From Penelope pileata (taxonomy: Eukaryota > Chordata > Aves > Galliformes > Cracidae): a stretch of 64,000 nt of DNA. The notes beneath the pieces are model-generated. The model was given only the letters and a program-made list of their open reading frames with translations, did no database searches and was not told the origin of the DNA. Below are positions 51,612 to 63,794 of the stretch, one piece after another. The position numbers were made by a program, and so were the translations under genes. Location of the stretch: contig WBMW01005641.1 of assembly GCA_013396635.1 (NCBI GenBank), positions 758,316 to 822,315 of the forward strand. The letters are read 5' to 3'. Position 1 is the stretch's first letter. Each line of letters opens with the position of its first letter.

Positions 51612-54600
51612 CTTCAAAAACAAACACAAATGCTCACTGCATTCTCTAAAAAGACACAAGCACTTCACTTACAAAGCACTGAATGAAGCTCTGGGATTTC
51701 CCGTGCTATGAGCACTGGCCCTCTAAAATGGCAAAGCGTACAAACTAGTCTCCCGGATTCAATTCTTCCATCTTGGAACATAATCAGTGAACATAACAGC
51801 ATCTGAAGAACAATGCCTCGTTATCTTCAACAACAGTGATGTCAGCTCCTGTCTAGTACCATTTGGTTGCACAGCCTTCATGTTTTGGAACAAATCAAAA
51901 CAAAAACCAAAACACATACACAAAACCTAAGCAAACCAAAAAACAGTGGAAAAGTAATTTTTACTAATTTTAATTTTCTTCTTACCATGTTTCGATCATG
52001 CCCCAGGGAAAAAAGGTATGGCTTTTCCTGAAGAACTGCTTGCTGCCACTCCAGATCTGATACCAGCCCAATGTACCAATCGTTCTCATACTCTTCCAGA
52101 TAGTTCACTAGCTCTTTGAAGTTCTCAACTGGACCGAGGCTTGCCTTGTCAACCATGAGTTTGAAAGTGTATCTGAAAGGTACAGAAAGTCATAAAGTAT
52201 TGCTGCAAAAGACAGGAGGAAGAAAGCCTCTCAAGCAGTACTAACCTGGTACAGCTGAGTAACTAGCAGTCAGTATGCGTGTGCTTTTAGCTCACCCAGA
52301 CGTAAAACACATTAGCTGAAACATCTTCCATTCACCTCAAACACTGTTACCCCTGCCTGATAACAGAAGTGCCAAACATTTAACTCCACCACAATTCTCT
52401 TAGATTAGCTGGACAGTGAAAATGGGTCGCATTTTTCCCCACTTAACAGAGAATTTCCAGCGTAGGAGGCAGCTGCAAGTGGGGAATGGAATAAAGAAGG
52501 AAACTCCATACCACAAGCTTCACAGCCTACGGTTACAGGCAGTATTTAATTAGAAAGAAGCTATGAATACCTTTAAATGAGACAGTTGTTTTACAATGAA
52601 CTACTCTTCACAAACTTTCGAAGTCCAGTACTCCCAATGTTATTTTTAAAATCTGAGAGAATAGTTTGTGATTACCTGAATGCTTTTAATGCGAGTTGGA
52701 ACAGCTCTGGTTTGCCAGTTATCCAGTCCAGGCCGACAGACCAGGGAATGCCACCAGTGTACGCTCTGAACACGTGGCTCGGGGCAGGCACGCTGTTGTC
52801 CAGTCCAAACAGACCAAAACAACACGACAACACGCCGTGGACGTATAAGTCTTTCAAAGCTTTATCTTTCATAAGGTCTTCAAGTAAATTGGAAGGCTTG
52901 TCTTTCAGATGAAAAAAGTCCAGCTGACTCAGAATGAAATGGTACCATTCTTCTGGAAACTTCTGCCTCATTTCATTGACTTTGGAAGGAGGCACCGGGG
53001 CCATTCTCCATTCTTCAGGGATGCTCAATAACTCTGAGTAAGAGCAACTAAACTCAACCTGAGGTAAAACTTCTTGCTGTTTTCCTCTGTCTACAGCAGG
53101 AAGCCCAAGCACAACAGCCCTATGTAATTTATCTTCCGGTGACATTTTCTGTGGGACATCTTGGCTTGGTGTTTCTACAGATCCTGGAATAGACAGATGT
53201 GCTTTTGGTGTCATTCCCAAATGTCCCAGTTCTTTTCTGTCTCTCATTCTGCCCCTGGGTTCCAGGTCAAAAATGTCACTATCATCAGTCCAGTCCTCAA
53301 TGGTATCAACACTAAAGCTTTCTTCATCCCTTAGAGGTCTGGGTGTTTCTACTGCACCGCTGTGCTGATTTTCTGGAAATGATCCTTTTTTGTTCTTGTC
53401 TGCATTGCCCAGGCTTTCCCATGCTTTTGATTTTTTATAACAATACTGGACAAGCATCCATACAAGCACTTTAATGAAGTCATCTTTCAGGTGCTTTAAG
53501 TTCTCATGGGAATCAATTATTCCAGATAACACATTTCTGGCATCAGAATACAGCCTCACAGGTAGAACAGTACAAGGAGTCAAAATGTGTCCAAAATGGT
53601 GATTAAGAGAGAGAATCTTCGTGTGCTCCTGATGTTCAAAGGCCATTTCAAAAATCTCATCAACTCTGTGAGCTTCAGCAGCATGACAGGATGTTTCCTG
53701 CAATTCCAGCCCCTAAAGCAAAAAGGAAAACAATTTTATTTTAGGCTTCAGCAGTGCATATCCTCAAATGCTAGCAAGCTCTGTTTACTTGCAACGACAT
53801 TTTTCTCAACAAATGAAGACGTGCTCCATTATCAGTATTTCCAGAAGGGAGTTACCTGCAAATCTAACTAGACACTCACTGCGCTGTTAGCCATAGATAA
53901 ATGTCTTAGGAAAAAGCCAAAAACTTTGCCTCATGCAAATATTAGCTAATTATTAAAAATGTCATTAGATAAAAAATAATTCCACATCTGCTAAGCATGC
54001 CAGTTGCAAGACTAGTTAATACAGACTTAACACTCAGCTTAAAAAATGGACTGTAATACGAGGTAAATTAGTTACATTGTTCAAGTTTTACAGCAAAATG
54101 TTTGCATGATTTTGGAACGCTCCTAAGGCAATCCTCAGCATGCAGTCACCTTGATATTAAGGCCGCAGTAAGTGAAGCCTTTTTCTAGCACCAATATCCA
54201 CATCAGTCTGTCCTGAAATCGGCACAAGTAATGGGAGCCAGGTAGGGAGAGACCTAGACAAGAAAAAAAAGAAAAAGAAAAAACAAAAAACCGTATTATT
54301 ACTGTAGCACTGTATCAGTGAAAGCCTTTTCTACGTGCCAGATAAGGAATCCAATTGCATACACAAAATATCAACATAAAAATTAATTAAAACTGGCTAA
54401 TTAGGGGAAAAAAAATTAAAAATCAGATAGCACCGACTCTATTTTGACATCACCAAAAACAGTCATGAAAAGCTTACTGAAATTTGTAAATCAAGTCCCC
54501 AGCAGCATCAGATCAAAGATCAAATTAATTAGTACTCAAAAATCCCCCAGTGTGGCTGTTGCTGTAAAAATTAAACATCTTATGTCCAAAGAAAGATGGC

Positions 54601-57600
54601 ATTGTTTCTCTCTTCGACCTATTTCAGTAAAAAAGGCAATGCCAAACTTCTAGCAACTGGTGGTTATGATGCGTTTCTTTTAAGCCACAGCTCCTCCAAC
54701 ACAGCTGTGCTCTTTTTTAAGCCTTTGCTGCCACTTTAGGACTTGATTCTGCTCTCACTCACATCCCAATGATCACTCAGTTCCACGGAAAATTTCGTTT
54801 TTAGAATGTTGTAAGATGGAATCAGTGAAACCAACCATCAAGCTGTAGTTAAAATTTAAGTAACCTTTTCTATCCCAGTGAGCTAATTAAGTGCATTTTC
54901 TTGCTAACATTTTGCAAAGATTTTAATATTTTTCTCGCCAGCTGTTAAAGCTACTAAAGCTTCTTTACATGGAAAAAAGTATGACTTTAAATTAAAATAG
55001 AGACACACAAAGTGGTATGTCTTCATAGTTTAACTCATCTGAGAACACAACATTTTTTCTTGCTTGAAGACATTCATTCACAGATTTTCCCATTAAAGAG
55101 AAGACATTTTTTCTGTCAAGACTTGTGCTTTAAATTATTTAATCTGAGGCATACATGCCACCATGGTCATGGTGGCAACAGAGAAATATATAAACAAATA
55201 CACACACATATACACACACAGGCTGATGGAACAGACAATGAAATGTCTCTCTTTAGAGGAAAAAACTTTTTTAAAATATTCCTCTACCTGTACTAAAACT
55301 GCAGGAAATAGTTCCTAGTAAAGTGCTTGTATATATGTAGGTGTCAGGAAAGAGTGATTAACTCCCACCCTCTTTAAGTATCAGTCCATCTTATCTACTT
55401 GTAAGCCATTTTCTAAGAGGCTTATGTAAATGTTTGTCTTTTGTCAAAGGGCAATGAGCTTTTGATTATTTATGCTGTACAAAGACTGCTTCTCTAGAAA
55501 ATGAGCCTGCAATTGTAACAGTTATTCCACCTCCAGCTGAGAAATGGCAGCAGCATTTCTTCACCTCTGTTTATATAAATCTGTGAAATACCCATCACGG
55601 TGTCCTTCACAGGTTTTAAGATGAGAAGTGTTACAACTCCACCCTGAATGCTTGCACAAGATATGACATTAAGTCTCAACAACTGGTTCTGGTCTCAGCT
55701 GGTTGCTGCTAGTTAGGCTACACCATGTATCTTACCAACATCCCATCCATATCCATCCTCCCTCATTGACCTAACGAAATTAGCAAAATTCTGGTCCCTG
55801 AACAATGGGACTGATGAAGAGAAACATGCACAAAGAGCAGTCTGACACCTCCGTCTCTCCACTGTGAGCAGAACTCAATTCACTGTCTCTAATTAGGTGG
55901 GATGAATCCACGCCATCTCTTTTTGCTCAGTACAGAAAAATCAGCATCGACACCGCTTCATAGCCATTGTGTTTCTGCTTATTTTAAAGACAACAAAGAG
56001 AAATATTTCCTTCCTCTAAGAAGCAGAGAGGTATAAGAAGGATGAGAAGCAATCACTTTTTCCTCAAATGAAAAATCCCTGAATATCAGATTTAACCAGA
56101 GTATTGAAATGTTATCGAATCAGCTGCTGATTCTGCCATTCTCCAGCAAAATCACGTTTCTCAAAGTCTTTGTTACATTCTGTGACAGTGTTGCTAGCGC
56201 ACCTACCTAGGCTCCCAGCTGCTAAAGCAGACTGCAGAGCAACAACCAGGCTTGGAACCATCTGCTGGTAGTACACTGTGTCAGAGCAAACGCACGCTGT
56301 GGCACCCACAGGCCCTGGCCAGCTGCGGATTGGCCGAGGAAACCCAATGAGAAATACTGGGAGTGTGAAGAGCGGCAGCAGCGGAGAAGAAAGGAGCGCA
56401 GAGATGGCGATGAAGACCAGCAGGATTGGAAAGAAAACCACATTCAGTGTGATTAAGGTGGCAGCAGATTTACGACGTTGTTTTTTCTCTGTCCACGATG
56501 TCAGAAGAATGGCGACAGCAAATTGCAGCTTCGAGAGAAACTGGAACAGTCGATCCCGTAGGATACCAACCTGGAGACACACAACAAGCAGATGTTTGTA
56601 TTCTGTATCACAGCACACTGAGCACTGCTAAAGCTGCCTGATCTAGAATGATTTTAAGAAAATGAAGTGTGATTACCAATGACTAGTGTTAGAGTGCATA
56701 TCTTAGTACACAGCTCACTGGTCTCTATTTGCTAGGTCCTGGACTCTGTACACCTGGAGTAGGTGAGGACAAGGAAATAACGAGTTTAAATTACAACTAA
56801 ATGCTACAATATACATTACAACAATTACCAGCAAGAGTCTGATTCCTGTATCAAGGCTCCTGTTCCACCACAAGTCTGGACTGAACACCAACATTTGTGC
56901 TACTGACACAACCACTATGTCCAGTAGGGCATTTTCTGTATTCTGCCATACCTAAAATAAAGATATGTTAAGACATAGATTTAAAAAACATGCTTAACTT
57001 CTCTCTGCTTTCTTGACCTGGAATATTTCTTCCAAGTCATCTTAATACTTAAATCATGGTAAAGAGAATTTCTTAGGCTAACATAATTAAAATTCAAATT
57101 ACCATCCTAAACATTCTTGTGAATCCAATGGAAACAGAGACAGAATGCAGATTTTGTAGCGAACGGTCTAGTGACAGGAAGGCTATCATAGCAAATGGAG
57201 ACACTGCAATTGAAACAAAAGAATAATTGTTTTCCTTTCAAAAACATAATTAAGGTTTACAGAGGCAAGCAGTCTTATTGCAGAATGGAAATCTTAGTGT
57301 AAAAAGAGAACATTTCCCTTCACTGTTACGAACTGCTCTTTGTATAACGCTTCCAAGATATCAAACAACATTTTTGCACTAATGGCTAATGACAACATTT
57401 ATGTCAGTGCTTAGTTTTGACTTGTTACTTTGTTTCCCTGAAGATATGGGAATACTTATAGGTCAATCCACTTCCCCAAAGCGACACTTCTTTATGAAAT
57501 TCAATTAATTAGGTCAAATTTGGATTCTCCTACAGTAGGCAAATTTGTCCCTAATTCCACCAGCACAGGGACCCTTTACTAGCAAATTTAGTAAATCTGA

Positions 57601-60600
57601 GTACTCTCAAATCACTTTAGTTTCCAAACACCCTTTTTAAAATCTAGAACAGTCTTTTTTTTTTTTAAGGTGAATACTGATGTTGTAACTAAAATCCTTT
57701 AAAAGGCGTTGCTTTCCAAGCTGGAGTTTTAAAAATCTCAACTTCTAAAGGTTATCCCTTAAAAAAAAAAATAAATCAGTAATCACTTTCAAATATTCTG
57801 AACCAGTATTACCTCCATGCATAATTCAGCAAAACATCAACAAATAATTCCTGCTGTTTTTTCTCAGTTCATTCACAGAGCCTTGCACATACAGTAATTC
57901 TAGTGTGGTTTCAATCTTCCTACAAGCATCATCTAACAAACAACAGATAGCGCGTATTCCTACCTAGTGTTAGTAAAATCCTCCTGACAACACCAACTTT
58001 CATTAGCCTTCTTTGCTTCTCCATGAACACAGTCACAGTCCTGATATCCTTTGGATAAAAGGGGTTTCGGAAGGTTCCAAACAAGTACACTCTCTGAATC
58101 TCTCTAAGAATCCACACAGTTATCAGTAATACGATCAGAACGTAACTCACTACAGCCTGAGGACTGGCTTTGGAAAAGGATGAGAAGCCTGCAAATTGAT
58201 GCAGCAGGCTAGCTTCTACGAGAGCAAGCGTCAATACAGTCAAATAAAAAACGAACTCCCTCCACCCAAACTGTACTCTAAGGCCACTATGCATCTCTTT
58301 AGATTTGCTGGAGGCTAAACGGCTGCTCATGGTGTGTTTGAAGGCAAAGCCAATCTCGCTTAGGTTAAGACTCAGTATGAACCCAAATCCAGTCATGAAG
58401 AGGATCACACCGAGAGTGCTGGGAATGAAATACGATGCTATTGCTGTTCCAGCAGAAATGAGAAACATTACTAATAACCTGTGAAGGAGAAAATAAAAAA
58501 GATTTGCTTGAAAAGAAAAAGGTTATAAACAATATTGCTATATTTTATCGTTATATAGACAAAATTTACTTTGTGTTACTTGACATAGGTGAACCTCCCA
58601 GTCCAAACTCCAAGAGTTGTTCCATTCCCCACAGAAAAAGCGCGTCAAGCGGGGGCAGAATTCCCATTGCCCACAAGAATGGCAGAAAAAGAAACACGAT
58701 GTGCAAGATCTGGTTTGTCTGCTCTAGAATGGGTGCGTTGACAGCAAACCTGCAAAGGAGAAATGTATTTGACTTCTGCAAAAAAGCGTGTGGGAAGGGT
58801 TTTTGCTCAACTAGTACGGTAAATCCAGAAGTATCAACATCATGTATTCAGCCTACAAAACCTCCACTGCTATCTTTTAAAAGGAAAAATGAGAGCATAA
58901 ATTTATGCTTGGGGCAGCAATACACCAATTAGGACATCTGAACACTGGCTAATTTTTTAATAAAAAGCTTGGAAGCTTTCAGGTTACACAGATAAGCCAG
59001 GTGCTGTAAGTATTCTAATATTTTGACGCTATTGTGATTATAAATTTAAGGAATACTTGGGCAAGAAAAAAGATTCAGAGCCTCTAAGACATCTACCATT
59101 TAACCAAAAATGCTAAGTATTAATTGGCATACATTCTAAGCCATACAGAGTTCATCAGCAAGCTGATTTACTCACTGGTGGACTGCTAAGACAACTTGAT
59201 TTCTCTCTGCTTCTTAGTAAATAAATAAGCATGCCTGAAAGGAATTTAAAAATGTCTGGATTTTCTCCTCATAACTTTAGATACAATCATTTGGGGTTCA
59301 AGACCATGTGTGTAATTACCACATCACAACTGCAGAAGCAACTAGGGTAAATCACTAGCAAAGACATCTGCAAGTGCAAAACTAGTAAAATCAACCATGC
59401 TTTTTTTTTTTTTTAATGCATTTCAAGTACCTCAATCAGAAGATATGTACATGGGATACAATTATCACTTGACAAGGAGAAAGAATGCTTAAAGCAAAAC
59501 TGAAAGCATTCTGCTTTAAGAAATTCTACAAATATTTCAGCTGAGACATTTCTCTGAGAAGTCAATATAGGAAAGTTTCCCATTTCAGAATGATGTAGTT
59601 CTTGCTTATTACTAAAGCACGTAAAAATCCAAGTTCAAAATCCACATAACACACAGCAAAGTTTGCATCTGCTTATCCACTCATTAAAAGCCAAATTCCT
59701 GGGAACTTCAGCCTGTAATTTGTAGCATTCTGCAGAGACTTTGCAGAGATTCAATCAGAAAATTTTGCAGGAGATTTTGATACAAATCCAACACTCCTGA
59801 AGTTTGCAGTGTTTGAATCTACGGTTGCAGCTCAGGAAGATATTTTGGAGAACATATCCTTTAACAGGATTTGAAGCAAATGCTCTTGTACAAAAACACC
59901 AAAATGGAAACTGTAGAAGACAGTTTTACCTGTCCCTAACTTAGAAGCTGCTCAGGGTCTTCCTAATTTATGTGGAATGCTGGTAATAATTTAAGAACAC
60001 TTTTATGCGTAACGTAGAGCACCAATTTCTGATGACATTTTTCTACCTTCTTTTGGACTCCCTACAGTTGATTAAAATCTCAAGTTTCCCTCAGAAGAAG
60101 AAGATCATCGTTCTCATAAAAATGATACACAGTTACCCTTACTTTAATTAGCAAAATGCTACATCAGGTTTACCTGTGTGCAAGGTCCACTGCAGTAAAG
60201 ACAAAAATATAGAAAGGTCTCATCAGAGCAGTGATTTCGTAGGTGTCCAGTGCTTGGAAAGTCGCTGTTTCGGTGGCTGTGTTGATGATCAGTGAATACT
60301 CTGCTATACAGACAGTCACCCATCCAAACACAAAGACCATAACAGTTCCTCCAATGTTGTTATACAGCAAGGTTATTCTGTTTGGCAGCAAATACCAAGT
60401 TCCCAGCCCACACAATACCCCTGCCAGAAGCGAATGAAATACGGTGTTGGTTATATACTTCTTGCCAGGAATAATGAATTTTACTGTCTCTGAACCTACA
60501 CAGCTGGAAAATTCAAACTCATCTTCATCTGTTAGGGCGTTCTGAATTTGCATTCTTTCTACCGTCACCGTTTTCTGTTTTGCATACAGATTTGCCATCT

Positions 60601-60862
60601 GAAGGATAAGCGCAGTAACAAACATGAGTCCTCCTGAAAGTGCTGCAGTGTAAGAGTCTTTCATAACGTCTAACTGGTACAAAAGCGTTCCTACTCCTCC
60701 CCAAACCCATGGCATCAAGAAAAGAATAATCTGATTCACATAGACGTAAGGAGGGGCACAGTAGCCCAGTTTAAAGCGGGGACCTCCCAGCACAGTCTGT
60801 GGAAAGCGCTTCAAGAAGAACTCCTGTTTGTAATCATTCAGCAGAGGTACATCTGGACCCAT
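51360..60862 (-). CDS. PCNX4: PCNX4, pecanex-like protein 4 (10 coding exons)
   Basis: On the minus strand ten exons (60862-60174, 58749-58570, 58478-57964, 57203-57103, 56951-56829, 56570-56207, 54253-54150, 53712-52676, 52172-51986, 51611-51360) join in frame at GT-AG sites to 3552 nt, 1183 residues; human is about 1172 as I recall it. The N-terminal two thirds is a multi-pass membrane region with at least five segments in the first 230 residues and more in exons 3-7. The C-terminal part is the pecanex C-terminal domain. A variable acidic linker lies in exon 9. The protein matches human PCNX4 closely across its length. Pecanex proteins are multi-pass membrane proteins; the fly founder acts in Notch signalling, but the PCNX4 role is unclear. 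No breaks are seen. Confidence 0.96.
51986..52172 (-). CDS. PCNX4: PCNX4 coding exon, residues 1038-1100
   Basis: Acceptor ACCTTTCAG, donor CATG|GTAAGA. It encodes YTFKLMVDKASLGPVENF, YLEEYENDWYIGLVSD and EKPYLFSLGHDRNM, all within the pecanex C-terminal domain. Confidence 0.95.
52676..53712 (-). CDS. PCNX4: PCNX4 large coding exon, residues 693-1037
   Basis: Acceptor TGCTTTAG, donor TTCAG|GTAATC. It begins GLELQETSCHAAEA and encodes the first part of the pecanex C-terminal domain (TPCTVLPVRLYSDARNVLSG, DSHENL). A poorly conserved acidic/serine-rich linker (WTDDSDIFD) follows, then the conserved EEWYHFILSQLDFF and GLFGLDN segments. It is the largest exon of the gene. Confidence 0.96.
54150..54253 (-). 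CDS. PCNX4: PCNX4 coding exon, residues 658-692
   Basis: A small exon found by frame and homology. Acceptor TTGTCTAG, donor CAAG|GTGACT. It encodes LSLPGSHYLCRFQDRLMW and a GFTYCGLNIK end, matching the human protein around the start of the pecanex C-terminal region. Confidence 0.92.
56207..56570 (-). CDS. PCNX4: PCNX4 coding exon, residues 537-657
   Basis: Acceptor GTGTCTCCAG, donor CCTAG|GTAGGT. It encodes RDRLFQFLSKLQFAV, the basic TEKKQRRK loop, two hydrophobic segments, then LPVFLIGFPRPIRSWPG. GFPRP is a signature of the pecanex family. Confidence 0.95.
56829..56951 (-). CDS. PCNX4: PCNX4 coding exon, residues 496-536
   Basis: Acceptor TATTTTAG, donor GCTG|GTAATT; 41 codons. It encodes VWQNTENALL through LWWNRSLDTGIRLLL, closely matching human PCNX4. 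Confidence 0.94.
57103..57203 (-). CDS. PCNX4: PCNX4 coding exon, residues 462-495
   Basis: A small exon found by frame and homology. Acceptor CAATTGCAG, donor GATG|GTAATT. It encodes VSPFAMIAFLSLDRSLQNLH and ends IGFTRMFRM. Phase fits both neighbours exactly. Confidence 0.93.
57964..58478 (-). CDS. PCNX4: PCNX4 coding exon, residues 290-461
   Basis: Acceptor CTTCACAG, donor CTAG|GTAGGA. It encodes several hydrophobic segments separated by a short polar loop (residues SSRLASSKSKEMHSG). It ends with REIQRVYLFGTFRNPFYPKDIRT and the RRILLTL motif shared with human PCNX4. Confidence 0.95.
58570..58749 (-). CDS. PCNX4: PCNX4 coding exon, residues 230-289
   Basis: Acceptor CTTTGCAG, donor CACAAA|GTAAAT. 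It encodes a membrane stretch (ILHIVFLFLPFLWAMGILPP) and EFGLGGSPMSSNT. An alternative GT lies eight bases upstream (GTCAA|GTAACA), but its use would put a stop at the start of the next exon, so the downstream donor is chosen. Confidence 0.93.
58750..60173 (-). other. PCNX4: PCNX4 intron between first and second coding exons
   Basis: 1.4 kb, AT-rich, with a T14 run at 59401-59414. No other signal. The other PCNX4 introns, including 54254-56206 and 57204-57963, are also plain; a short CA-rich microsatellite lies near 55199-55221. Confidence 0.8.
60174..60862 (-). CDS. PCNX4: PCNX4 first coding exon
   Basis: Encodes residues 1-229 plus two bases. The exon itself begins at 60900 after the acceptor CTCTTACAG, so 38 bases of 5' UTR precede the ATG. 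The start MGPDVPLLNDYKQEFF is the conserved PCNX4 N terminus. Hydrophobic segments fall at about 43-65, 73-95 and near 140-160, 170-195 and 210-225. Donor CACAG|GTAAAC. Confidence 0.95.
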
Positions 60863-60871
60863 TCTTATTAC

Positions 60872-60895
60872 TCAGGAATGCTGGATGAATATCAT
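60872..60895 (-). other. Short upstream ORF in the PCNX4 leader
   Basis: Five bases into the exon that carries the PCNX4 start is an ATG opening a seven-codon frame (MIFIQHS) that stops at TGA, nine bases before the main ATG. A uORF this close could lower initiation or force reinitiation. It is seen directly; its function is not known. Confidence 0.5.
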
Positions 60896-60900
60896 TTTTC

Positions 60901-63794
60901 CTGTAAGAGAGCAGAAAGAAAAAGAAGGAAACATTACTGAGTCTGGAACTCGACGCTTCACCAGGGAATTCTTTTGTCCTATTTTCATTTACCAAATCAT
61001 AGTGGAATTCTGACGTGTTAGGATTAGGAGAAATTATCCTAAAGCATGCAGAGATTTTGCTGCTAGAATACAACTACTAAGCAAACCCCTAAAATGTGAA
61101 AAAGACTGCTTTAAAATAAAGAATATTAACGACCTGAAGCTTTAAGCAACAAATGCATAAGCTGTTCTTGGGAAATGGGAAAACCACAGAACGTCTTCCT
61201 AGAAGTGACTTTTTTTCATCTGGGCTAATTCCAAGCACACCTTGCTGTGGACCTCTGGCTTTGATTAACCCTGATAAGGAGCTCCACGTGCAAACAGCAG
61301 TCACTGGTTTTGGTGAACGACCACCTAAGTGCCAGTGTACAGTCACACTGAAATCCCTGTAAAAATCAAAGCCTTATGACACAGACTGTAAAAAATTAGT
61401 AAAAGCATTAAAGAAATCTTTTCCCATCAGTGTTTTTAGTGTCTTCCCTACATAGCCCAAGCACAGAATAGGATCCCACTGCACAAAGCCCCACAGGAGG
61501 CAGACAACAAGCAGTTCACTTTCTGCCTCCTAGAACATATGAAATAAAATAAATAAAGACAATACTTGTGAGTTGTAGCAGAACCGACGCATCGCCATCT
61601 TCTTTGCGTCAACACAGAAAGCTGAAAAAAGGAGAAAACGTGCCTGTAAACTTACAGTGAAACAGCAGATAAAAACCAGACACAGCCACTCATTTAGAGA
61701 GCACCAGGCACTGTAGAAATAATGAAGGTAACCATAATTTTCAAATATAATGCTATGCTACCAGTCAGAAAAGCAAAAACCAATGAGTGTTCTTGGGAGA
61801 TGATAAGTCACGAGGCATAAAAGTGCTCCTAGTCCCCAAAGCAGCATGAATAATGCAATGCAAAAGCACTTCTTTAACAGCAATGCATAAAAAGAAATGC
61901 TAGATTGCATTAGGAGATGTGCAAGTGTTGAAATCCTGACTTCCTTCCACTGGACGTGTGATCTGATCAATACCTACTGCCAGCATTGTTGACAGAGTAA
62001 AAATGAAACTCTTGGCCACTATGGAATGTCCAAGCGCTGTGATCCCTAGGCACTTGCCATCCTGGGACTAAGCCTGAAACAGTGAGGGATTAACGGCCAT
62101 GCATACGCATCATCACAACTGGAGATTTGCTTTTGGGGTACACCAAGCCAACGCACACCCCAAAGTGCAAAGCAGCACTCTACTTTTTGATCTACTTTTT
62201 TGGTCTTCCTCTTTCAAGCCATCGGAAGTTTCTTTTGAGGGAAAGAGAAGGCAGAAGTCAGTTGTAATGGAAAAGACATGTTGACAACGGGGAGGGGAAT
62301 TCAGAGCAGTCAGCTCAAGAATTTCAAAATGTTACAGGGACACACCCAATTCAAAACAATTCTCTAATGTAATTTGAAAAATTTACAATTGAGCCGATCT
62401 TCTTTGTAAGAACACTGCTTAAGTGACTACGTGCACATGAAACTCAGCTGCTCCCAAGGTTAAACGCAGCAGATTTATATGTTTGCAAAGGACAGAAGAT
62501 GAGTTTTCACAGAAACGAAGAAGCAAAAGGTGCATAGCTTTCCTTTAAAACCAGTTTTTTGGCAGCTGCGATGTTCGGCTCTCCCTGCAAAGGGCTATTT
62601 TTGTTTCAAGCCTGAGTTTGCGTTTATGTTTGCCGGTTTATATTGCCAGCAAAATGTTAACAGAACATTCCTCTTACAGTTTCTGTGTAAACAATAGACA
62701 TCTTTGTGTGAGACACAGAATCTGCGCACATAAACAATACAGTTCCACTTGGCTACCCTCCAAAACCTAAGAAGAGCCATAAAGAGAAGAGAGTTTATTT
62801 ATACGACCAGCCCAAGACTTAAGCTGAAGAAACATGGGAAGGACGCTGCCAGCGATCCTCCTGCTTCCACACAGCCAGGTAGCACCTCAGGACTTCAAAG
62901 AGGCCCTCGTGTGCGTCTCGTTATTCCTGCACAAAGCCCTAGCAACAGGGCTGCACACACTGGGGTTGTTTACAGGACCTGGCTTCGATGTACATTCCTG
63001 ACACGCAGGGCTGGCCCAACCACGCCGAGGTGCCTGGTTACCCAAACAACCCGCGGGACAACAGCCTGTCATCGCCGGCAGGGACCTGGGGGACTTAGAT
63101 GCTATCACAGCATGGATGGCAAAAGGAGTTCAAGACCATAAAACCACGTAACGTGGTGTCCCCGCAATACCCTTCCTATGACCATAAAGGACGGCAAGGC
63201 ACTGCTCCAGGCAGTGCCAGGCAGGGGGGGGCTCCTGCCCTCCTTCGCATGCAGGGATGGTAAATCAGCACGGCTGGGTTTGTTCCCGGTAGAGCACAGG
63301 AGAGCACGTGTGCAGCTCCCACCCACCTGAGCTGCTGGGTGTGTAAGGGTTAACGCTCACCCAGGTGTCTCCTGGCTCTTTTCATGCAGGAGCAACGGCC
63401 GCAGGGCAGAGGACAGCAGGGAGGTGCAGGGGGTGCTGCAGACACCCCTGCTCAGGGAAACCCACATGCACCCGTGCTAGAACACCCACATTTCCACCCA
63501 TTTTGTGGTTGATACAGCTACAGGACGCGTTCTGTGACTGCACATCGGCCTCCCACCCGCGGAGAGGGCCGGCAGCAATGACCGCAGCTGAGGCGGGGAC
63601 GCAGCGCTTTGGGTGCCGGGCTCCTGTGCCGGGGAGCGCTGAGGAGATCCCCGGAGCCCCCCGGGCCGTGCCCGGAACCTGTGACCCGGGCAGCCGGCGA
63701 GGGAACGGCCGCACCTCCGCGGGTGTCCGCACCCTGCAGCCGGGGCCGGCGAGAGGCGGCCGTGGTAAAGAGCCTCTGCGAGGCGGGCACCTAC
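60901..63794 (-). other. PCNX4: PCNX4 intron 1 (5' UTR intron)
   Basis: 2.9 kb between the donor in the CpG island and the acceptor before the start exon. No coding signal is recognised. GC content rises from about 62.8 kb toward the promoter. Confidence 0.6.

Noticed and set aside
62749..63141. 130-codon plus-strand frame near the PCNX4 promoter
   Set aside because: Composition-driven frame in a 5' intron antisense to PCNX4; the peptide resembles nothing known to me.
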